Shown: positions 60,701 through 64,000 of the stretch, piece after piece
Numbering within the stretch: the stretch's first letter is position 1
Layout of the letters: every line of letters begins with the position of its first letter
Source of the DNA: Parietichytrium sp. I65-24A
Lineage: Eukaryota > Sar > Bigyra > Thraustochytrida > Thraustochytriidae
Length of the DNA: 64,000 nt
Direction: 5' to 3'
Assembly: GCA_012862575.1 (NCBI GenBank)
Contig: BLSF01000033.1
Span: 372,001-436,000, forward strand
Position numbers and translations under genes: made by a program
Notes under the pieces: model-generated
What the model saw: only the letters and a program-made list of their open reading frames with translations
Database searches by the model: none
Told to the model about the DNA's origin: nothing

Positions 60701-62988
60701 CACTTTCCAAAGTTTAGCACGGGGTCAGAACTGGTTTGCAACGAGGCCTTACTGTCCGCCAATCCATCAAGGTTGTCTCCTCCCTCATCGTCTGAATCAA
60801 TAATAATGTGATCTTCGCCGTCCTCGTCTCCAAGGAGACTATCAAGAAGGTCTTTTCCGCCTGACCGTTTGGAGAACGTAGGCACTAATGTCACGTTTGG
60901 AACAGCGCAGACAGCCCGAATTGGAATCTCTAGCTGGTTCGTCCCAATATTGACTACGTCAACTACAAGTTGCAGGTCATAGCGTTGGACTGCACGAGGT
61001 GTAAACTCCAATTTTACAGCCTGGTGCTGCCCTGGGCGGATATTTCCTTGGGAGGGGTCCAAGAGAAACTCGGGTTCATCATTTTTACCATCTCCTGGAA
61101 CTCGGAGTACGTACTCCATTGGGATTGCAGAGGTATTGTATATGTTGAATGTTCTGTAGTTGGTGAACCCGTACGCAACACGATCGAATTTGAGCTCTTG
61201 GATGTTGAGGTGAAAGGTGGGTCCAATAACATTCCCTTTCAGCTGCACACGCAGCTTCTCGTTACTACCCCTCAACGAGAAAAGAAACGACTCCGAAAAT
61301 TCTCCAAGGGTTCCGCAGCAGAACTGGACGGTGATGGGCTGCATTTCCTCGGCGCGTAGCGTTCCTTGGCTAGGATTGAACTGAATGTATTGGGCTAGTT
61401 GCGAGTCCGAATGATCAAGGGAATAGTGGCAATCTATGTCGCCGCGGTTTTCGAGTTGTAGCTCATATGTGTGCAAAGAGTTGACAAATACATTGCCCAC
61501 ATCAACAATGTGGAACGTGAATGCGGCTTTCGGCCCGATTCCTTGACCCAACAACTTCATCGGGAGCCGAGACTCCCTTCCGGACACAGCTAAGAATGAG
61601 ATAGCGGAGTAATCTGCAGCGACCTGGGGTTTGAAGGTGATGTTAATCTCTTTGGAGGAGTTCGACCACACCTGGCCGGACATTGGTTCGATCGCAAACA
61701 CATCGTCGCAAAATGGCATTTGGTCATCATTCACTGCGCGGTGCAGGTTTTTGTACTTTTGCTTGATAGCAGATATCTGCTTTTGAACAGCAAAATACGC
61801 GCTTGTTGCTGGTCTCGAATGGCCTTTGGACTCGGCTTCGTCCGAGTCATCAAGGTGACCCAAGGCATCTTCCTCATCTGAGTCGCTGTGGTCATTTGGC
61901 TCTAATGTTTCAGGGTAGGCATCAGAAGAGATTTGCTCGTACTCGAGCGCTTCCAAGCGGTCAAGTTCTTCGTGTAGTCGTGCCCTCTCCTGCTCCTCCT
62001 CCCGAATTGACGCGAATGATCGCCAGGTAAAGTCCACCGGCATATCTGAGTCATTATGGATACGCACAGTGCACGTGGAAGTGAGCGTAATATAGGCGGG
62101 ATCTAGCTCGGCAATCGGCTTATCGATAGAGACACTAATATTCTCCGCTGAACCATGGAGGTGAACGAAAGATCGCTGGCCATTGTCGTATTTCACCTCC
62201 AGCTCGCCGTCATACTCTGTGCAGTATTCCGCGCAAAAGCCAACTGTGACTTGGACAGCTTCATTCCTCTTCAAGAAACCATTTTGGGGGACAACATCAT
62301 AAGGGCTTGACGTAGAAAGAGAAAACTTGGTGTCACGTTCTCCCACATTTCGAACCAAGAAGGTTCGCTCGCTTTTGAAGTTGACAGGGCAGGTGCCGAA
62401 GCCAACCTCGTCGGGAAAGTCCATGCAAGCCCAAGGTCCCAAAGCACTGATTTCCACTATGAACTTTTCTCTTTCAGTTATGCAAAGCAGCTTCTCGTGA
62501 TAGTCGCGCTTTGTGTGGGGCTTGAACGTGACTACGTAACTCACCTCCATGCCGGGAGCTACGCGATCTGACTGCCTTGGGTTTGGCTTGATTGAAAAGT
62601 GCTGGCTATCCAAGTTGGAAATGCGCATACACCGCGGTACGCAGTCGTTGTTTCTAAAGTATAGTGTTTGTTTGTACTCGCCGAATTCGTTATAGTCCCG
62701 AAACTGCAAATGCAAAGGGTATGGCTGGAACAGCGGTTCGTCAACAGGAACAATTGACGTGGATGCACTGCTCTCCTCCAGAAATTCTACGATCTCCGGC
62801 GCGAGACTCTTCTTCAGCTTGCGCGTGACTCTGGGGTCTAGTGACATCTCTTCGAGCACCATACTTGGGGAAGGCTTGTACACTTTCGCAAGCTTTTCTT
62901 CGGCATGGGACAGGTACCTTGGATACTTTTGGTGAGGAGGCACGACCTTGCCCCTCGTGCCCTCTTGGCGCTTATCGCGGTCGCCCAT
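48736..62988 (-). CDS. HYDIN: HYDIN, central-pair protein of motile cilia (single 14.25 kb exon)
   Basis: The first in-frame ATG (62988, MGDRDKRQEG) opens an uninterrupted frame of 4,750 residues; human HYDIN is about 5,100. Repeated ASH/MSP-type beta domains fill the protein, each with phrases like PSQGTLRAEEMQPITVQF and SFGDV/DFGxV followed by xFxLxN; I estimate some 25-30. Near residues 2030-2170 is the region that in animal HYDIN resembles adenylate kinase: AIDVLVHGPSASENVRLAK. Its loop GPSASEN lacks the GK(S/T) of a working P-loop. A Lys/Ala-rich linker (about 2640) interrupts the series. HYDIN forms the C2b projection of the ciliary central pair and is needed for normal beating, so this organism builds a 9+2 flagellum. 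The leader is GA-rich on the sense strand. Confidence 0.96.
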   Translation of the reverse strand: MGDRDKRQEGTRGKVVPPHQKYPRYLSHAEEKLAKVYKPSPSMVLEEMSLDPRVTRKLKKSLAPEIVEFLEESSASTSIVPVDEPLFQPYPLHLQFRDYNEFGEYKQTLYFRNNDCVPRCMRISNLDSQHFSIKPNPRQSDRVAPGMEVSYVVTFKPHTKRDYHEKLLCITEREKFIVEISALGPWACMDFPDEVGFGTCPVNFKSERTFLVRNVGERDTKFSLSTSSPYDVVPQNGFLKRNEAVQVTVGFCAEYCTEYDGELEVKYDNGQRSFVHLHGSAENISVSIDKPIAELDPAYITLTSTCTVRIHNDSDMPVDFTWRSFASIREEEQERARLHEELDRLEALEYEQISSDAYPETLEPNDHSDSDEEDALGHLDDSDEAESKGHSRPATSAYFAVQKQISAIKQKYKNLHRAVNDDQMPFCDDVFAIEPMSGQVWSNSSKEINITFKPQVAADYSAISFLAVSGRESRLPMKLLGQGIGPKAAFTFHIVDVGNVFVNSLHTYELQLENRGDIDCHYSLDHSDSQLAQYIQFNPSQGTLRAEEMQPITVQFCCGTLGEFSESFLFSLRGSNEKLRVQLKGNVIGPTFHLNIQELKFDRVAYGFTNYRTFNIYNTSAIPMEYVLRVPGDGKNDEPEFLLDPSQGNIRPGQHQAVKLEFTPRAVQRYDLQLVVDVVNIGTNQLEIPIRAVCAVPNVTLVPTFSKRSGGKDLLDSLLGDEDGEDHIIIDSDDEGGDNLDGLADSKASLQTSSDPVLNFGKCFLRHPYKMALTLRNTSDVKAFFEIVRQEESTQCIATYSPVEAEGSIEPMSEIDVDIELECAKLGKLALPLMVKILGSDKPPLMVDLIAVCRGPKVIIDPPSIDFGTVACLKEVKRSFTLHNNSLINASYRSFLKAPKSRFDIDHQEGCLAPDERLEVEVSVCPNDSTAHKDELHIFITDGDNLVVPLLARGKGTTIFCEEIEALENCDFESLFTNRVHEKKFLIENRGRREQLLTWSNSTFLQKQNERNKLITEVERMTRDKDPEVQKKAAKIRIPPEPSFKFSVFPDSVVLKPKMGCMFTIKAESENACEALEQMVLEAKVGKDKKGITAVTSQFSANFINPLLEASSQVITFCYTFDPEVDLREGSVRQVQRKPFQLKNVSQLPLDFILRAQEPFSVDTWEINLEPGEEITVHVMFDPFVSDDLKSQTIQSKLVAVHKNHPQKDAFDISAQINFPNLAFDMEEVDFGCIVNETTKTMKVKMTNTSVVDCAFSWAFVEDLEDDSGSGRARSRQSDSSGSTGAKLLPNDAFDIRPIRGVLGPGEEQYVDITYFGHSNRKFCCGAVCEVEGGPDYDLLLKGEASQITFKLDQEFLEFGDLIHDRTDEQTLTLTNTSKVPFSFRANCPASGVIACQPSEGRVAARESQKIVVKFTPGVPEVVEHFIALEIAHFEAVQFPVRGRGIYSSISLTLPRAEVLAISDQPETTTTETDTVERIPETKTDEDDFFDASDSSISRALLEIVELQDAKDYATFYSKAESALYAPNDIESIVLPPRSSTSLGNRNPDEEEPEALPSSQNNAEAHGLADEPSKEVAESAMGAESSGDDGKNTAALRTVASAPAQIAMQTSMEETFGSSSKALKRGKNSKKGPKLDVKGIRIETEANRMRFVQFLTSSKLTQAEGMFAIARYVVDFGNVVVGKTKKRAFSVVNTGPLSTSVDVNKSSFSATQFTVEPSRVKKLGENETAELQVQFSAKKDSPLGPSFARVPVEIRNGPPVELILLANVTMPEVSFSADSISFDEVNIGNEKIAYIQLRNTSPVLAEWSIGGVSSTEEAANPKAKGSGRPEANCFTCYPTSGSLSPKERVNVAVAFTPRDKRSYSVKLPIRITNNPKVKNVVCKGSGKGFEILFSEQVLSMEPTLPSLEHVASCDFTISNPSDTSMEVYSVDFDKQYIEEEQIVGAVLEYTNSDFIKCNPRVAGEQLQVNILNLYKELQLKRKAEEVAAVDEDGSDESALADQGVGELEDPAGDGDGADSSRLGASEKQATNYRERGLAIDVLVHGPSASENVRLAKILAEVAGSIPIVGFDEVFEWAAATGVLPKEVADTLGLEHPEGANVDPKKKKAAKKAPLTEPIMKECFRAFFSQPRFDAGVTVAGLQSKYSVELLQIATALRSTLCSVEDMEGENSATEKLPLSTRLFFLCLEDDEGASDEAVHFNKSIESIKELFPPTASEVPLLEPTESGQSKDLVDADETGVDGAEGVGIVEESKDEDPAGELDPNNHAHQCTVHVLSLPVLDSEEKVRAAVIGWLPEPGTPKPVDWDEFYIPIPASKTQQIISTPPTRTGYKDVAKFSILTLSRSSNGGDETMDGSTGEEENDQELTERKSRWVIPPRSEVQLRAQFHSNELGTFEEQLTFEIVGGQRQHHVIVKGVCTVPTISTDPRNVFMNRIKSKPEHKMVAKKFIMSTERYEFGPLLVGRNLASHEDMDKTIRPRHCETFRISNSGILAIEHCQFSLVPEGGIQQDSADLGLDVLPFIVEPKELQLEPGETKDIAMWAFPQTVGQFDARLVCCIKDNAEVAEFRVSCVGSSPSVEVSGPWDDVAEEGLESERKEEEEIKATAKGGKADKGKKAQAPAKGKGAAVSADEDPGKRTIEFKRLLLGRQEERIMQLRNTSKIPVRWNLNLGALEESEEVSFFPLEGVLGAGEVTPIVAQFAAKEPKIVDSIFKIEYIDVETFQLTSDPSTVAKRKLPVRLCGEGYHINVEPSFLQDGEPPSSDAGLLNYGTLRVFEECTRSLSVKNTGKYAVQYRFNARKRHVRDLVTFEPKEGSLAPGEAAKISFTFYSQYPVSIRNNKDIQCLILEPSTGKVEESFEVPISAESVFSSYRLQPSRGVHFGAVKFSSAPVKTFELKNEGDFPFSFEVISEANLQGRVDLLEQEQAEVAPEELRAFRRETLRKQAFPSASIPPGSLTLDSFVVEPQAGLIAPGETKTVNVKFNAEGDSRSSQRAHILISGLEPKGLETLRMTSIPFELSGESHVPGINTQNYEAIFEEQSVVRLLNPDANEVGVFATESKVFSFGAVVQTTLPPNGVVERFKISNPNKIKAVVDLEVVPRTDASKGVFSVQPTHIELPSHEYEFVNVYFKPGAMSKYSAKFKATVADGSTKPSTSLLEFDLHGEGTLPCITVAEPGNLSEAANFVLDFGRVQRGRKKSKDITIRNDGIVPATVKFEVPVHGSFEFPLLGNSVVLEANEVFTTSVDFSPKETGPQQCELLMRVLHNEFELSRFECSGEGYEELVVFEELPDGMDSLLSFGDVTLRQVEEGLKAEKVVPFKLRNTGAQTARFEWSNISVDNVSMSPQSGHIPPFGSMEIQASIQSDVALVLDQEIAKLQISAIEYSEEAFAKAKGVSLEWHSNMKETVATTKETLVISEPEHTVVEGTEKEVELPFVAVLDTVKFETDELSDNLIQFRPTMMFQSRAYKYHVKNVGNTALKLRWVVSPDKRSEGNSHCPFSIVPPQAQIGAGLEETFVFRFAPQEVEDFEYVARADIENSLEPDGGILLSLRGVAKRPVCHFELQPSDYLEKRGSPLHFDSIGEPASVKVLEFESLGVRVKNTKRFHVINPTNVSYEFNIVPLGDSNVRFKCATQRGTILPGKRAELAFSFVAETVDTQESLWQFRIPERGVSQVLLLVGKVLEPKVDLDRKHVNFHSVLVDGQSDEVVTLFNRESIPFGFSFESTSFVDLEHDLGPESGASRKRIMRVEPMSGTIAPNAAMPLTIRFSPSSEKSYNFNLACVVNRKPSRLLLNVKGEGSAIHDRLVLVSDSEETGQKDVQLASGGSTSNEISFGDVQVNDRVERTVQLYNGGKFHFDFVVNPPRTDEFDPKVLSFSAMRGTVPPGESVSLTITFSPRKELRLENVAFGVHVAGSRMYNLSLRARAVRPSVTFSTMKVELGPCFVPERGSPPATFQQNLTISNNESDAPVSIDCLFEKNAFLEVDCAARILQPGESMAVPFTFTPRNLQAYAACVTFELNGLSRVDVHFSGEGIPCRVELEDPEEGTVNLGSIRVGQRVVKRINITNRSKRSATFTLSEESGRFQDHSISFLPPLGSSLSLNPRETCSIAVAFSPDKRLLAFSEPIFIKVNGSERKLVTVLGSCMAEDVKLDLSNISFGTVVESCSLTKKVQIENCGDISAQFQFEKLSRGSAFSIFPSEGLLQPHGQLMLDATFSPADVMEEVRGEFRLTVQGSQRSVSSLTLVGSSISQPEEGVQELNFESKVRCETTKEIELSNPSKVSWILRPTFVGSAYSGAEKIEVPGGAKAKYSITYNPTSMTGEGQAHSGSIFFPLPDGNALLFKLHGKATAPDSEGTVQDTCPAKKTKVVPLQLKNWAKTSQRLTVKIERLEGSDSHFYSGPQFLDLPKGHERAYKLSFTGYVEGSSKAKITFTNESTGEYAFYLVQMSVSAPEEQGKISLETPVRQAICHVIQIANPFYGTAKEVFFDAPNVKEWWTCTNPNVRVRPLNSIKNSQEGSFEVEYRPLLEVEKAEAKLTLKSAELGSYTYTLDLKATAAQQERSLQYSTTLGAKHEQVFRFTSFATKPVEYTCKVSQPLFFRVITPSVKVPASPSWDGVEAGVSIVFEPQALGEVRDILTVSSPDGGVYACTLYGKCDPPRPLGPFEISDVSKGVQIPFTNVFGQPKEFKFIVDSADFTVNGARSQTMKIDGGKSAMVTVKSSGTSGTCKLLVSCVGMQDLPPWTHYIKVQVAGK

Positions 62989-64000
62989 TTCTCTCGTCCT
63001 CGCCTTTCCCTCTCCTCTCGTCTCCTCCGTGCAGCAAAGTTCTGAAGCAGTCTGCGTCGCTTTCGACTCTATTTTGCACCTCTGCACCTTCCACGAAGCG
63101 CCAACCCTCCACTCGCGCGGAGTTGCTCCTTCTCGCCTTCCTCTGCTTGTAAGCTTGTCCCTCTGCTTCTTCCGGCGCACCGATCAGTGCATCCAACAGT
63201 CACCCGCCTTGGCCCATGAACGAGTGTGCCGGGTTACAAGCTCTCGCGTGGTGTAGACCGAAAGGACCTTTGCTGTTGCAGACAGAGGGAATGCAATGTA
63301 TTTGTTAGGCCTATTGGTTTTATGGAGTAACGATGGTGAGCGAATGAATAAAAGAAAAACCAGCAAGCTCAGCTGTGAGACCTTCTCTTTTCTCTCTACT
63401 AGCGATATAATTTTCCAACCCGGAATTCTTGAGTTTTAAACGCGACGAATTTCTTTACAGTGAACCTCCCCTTCGGAGTCGCAATGCAGACTTTGACTCC
63501 AAGCCTTGAAAGTACTGGCGTTAACGCTCTCTCTCCCTCGGGCGTCGATGTGGACCTCGCCTCCGCTCAAGAAATAAGATGGCACTCTCGTGACTTTGGC
63601 CAGTGCTGAGCATTGGCGTCTCTAGAGACTCGTGGGACCAGACGGCAGAGACCAGACGGCAGACAGACAGCAGACACAGCGGACACTGCAGACAGAAATA
63701 GGGATAGGGATAGGGATAGGCAGGGGTTTGTTTGGTTTGTTCCTCGACGGAGCAACGCTGTGGCAATGTGGCAACCGTCGGGTCGGGAGGGTGCCGCTCC
63801 AACGGTCTTCTTTTGGGCCTATCACGAAGTAATGATCCCTATGGTAGCATAATCCTTGCATTCACGGTACTGTTGGTATGTGTTGGTAGTAACTTGTGTG
63901 TTGGTGGGGCTACCGTAGGAGCTACCATCTAGTATCCTATTGTTCCAGCAGGAGTCTATGGTTACTTAGGCGTGATAACCTGGTACTAATACTTGTACAC
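62989..64000. other. Upstream region of HYDIN to the window edge, no supported gene
   Basis: The first 150 bases are the GA-rich leader of HYDIN on the minus strand. Beyond lies non-coding text with a four-unit ATAGGG run (63697-63722) and GACAGACAGCAGAC-type repeats. A GTTGGTAGTAACTTGTGTGTTGG duplication near 63870-63905 is short. No frame is supported before the window ends. Confidence 0.5.
63697..63722 (+). repeat. (ATAGGG)4 microsatellite
   Basis: Four ATAGGG units in tandem. It resembles a telomere unit only loosely and stands inside ordinary sequence. Confidence 0.85.

Noticed and set aside
63697-63722. Telomere-like (ATAGGG)4 run
   Set aside because: Only four units inside unique sequence; the unit is not the TTTAGGG or TTAGGG type and the window continues beyond it.

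Overview
This 64 kb window is nuclear DNA from a flagellated unicellular eukaryote. The genes have no operon layout. Most coding regions are uninterrupted or carry a few 60-180 nt GT-AG introns (donor usually GTAAGT). One gene encodes HYDIN, a protein of motile cilia. A stramenopile, possibly a thraustochytrid-like protist, is my best guess from the intron-poor style and gene content; this is inference, since no rRNA or organelle marker is present.

Left part (1-16.4 kb): an NC2-beta-like histone-fold gene; two tandem paralogues of a double-hotdog thioesterase-like protein, one carrying 21 copies of an in-frame hexanucleotide; a class-diverged myosin with a zinc-ribbon/PX-like tail; a fusion of a methylthioinosine/purine-nucleoside phosphorylase with an MTA/SAH deaminase-like amidohydrolase; and an ER SLC35B1-type nucleotide(-sugar) transporter.

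Middle (17.3-34.7 kb): a leucine-rich-repeat gene built from 17 mini-exons, each holding one LRR and separated by phase-2 introns, with decayed repeat remnants beyond its stop; a small secreted ORF; a 1,010-residue DEP-SANT-C2-like-glycosyltransferase protein; a DUF89/ARMT1-type metal phosphatase; an AlgH/UPF0301 protein with a membrane N-terminus; an FCP1-like HAD protein; a three-exon small coiled protein; and a GFA-like zinc protein.

Right part (35-64 kb): replication factor C subunit RFC4; ubiquitin-activating enzyme UBA1 with one apparent frameshift; an SPX domain fused to an AstE/aspartoacylase-type zinc hydrolase; an ATP-grasp-like protein with a possible 2-nt microexon; and a 14.25 kb single-exon HYDIN gene. 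Two single N bases (45301, 46320) sit exactly at junctions of near-identical repeats, so they look like unmerged overlapping contigs.

Intergenic DNA is rich in short tandem repeats. The sense strand just upstream of nearly every start codon is purine (GA)-rich. Several genes are preceded by GCAAACT-type short repeats. Functional links between neighbours are weak, as expected for a eukaryote. Shared themes are motile cilia (HYDIN, perhaps the 32.3-33.0 kb gene), ubiquitin activation, DNA replication, methionine salvage and phosphate sensing. I see no CRISPR array, rRNA, tRNA, transposase, or recognisable virus-derived element.
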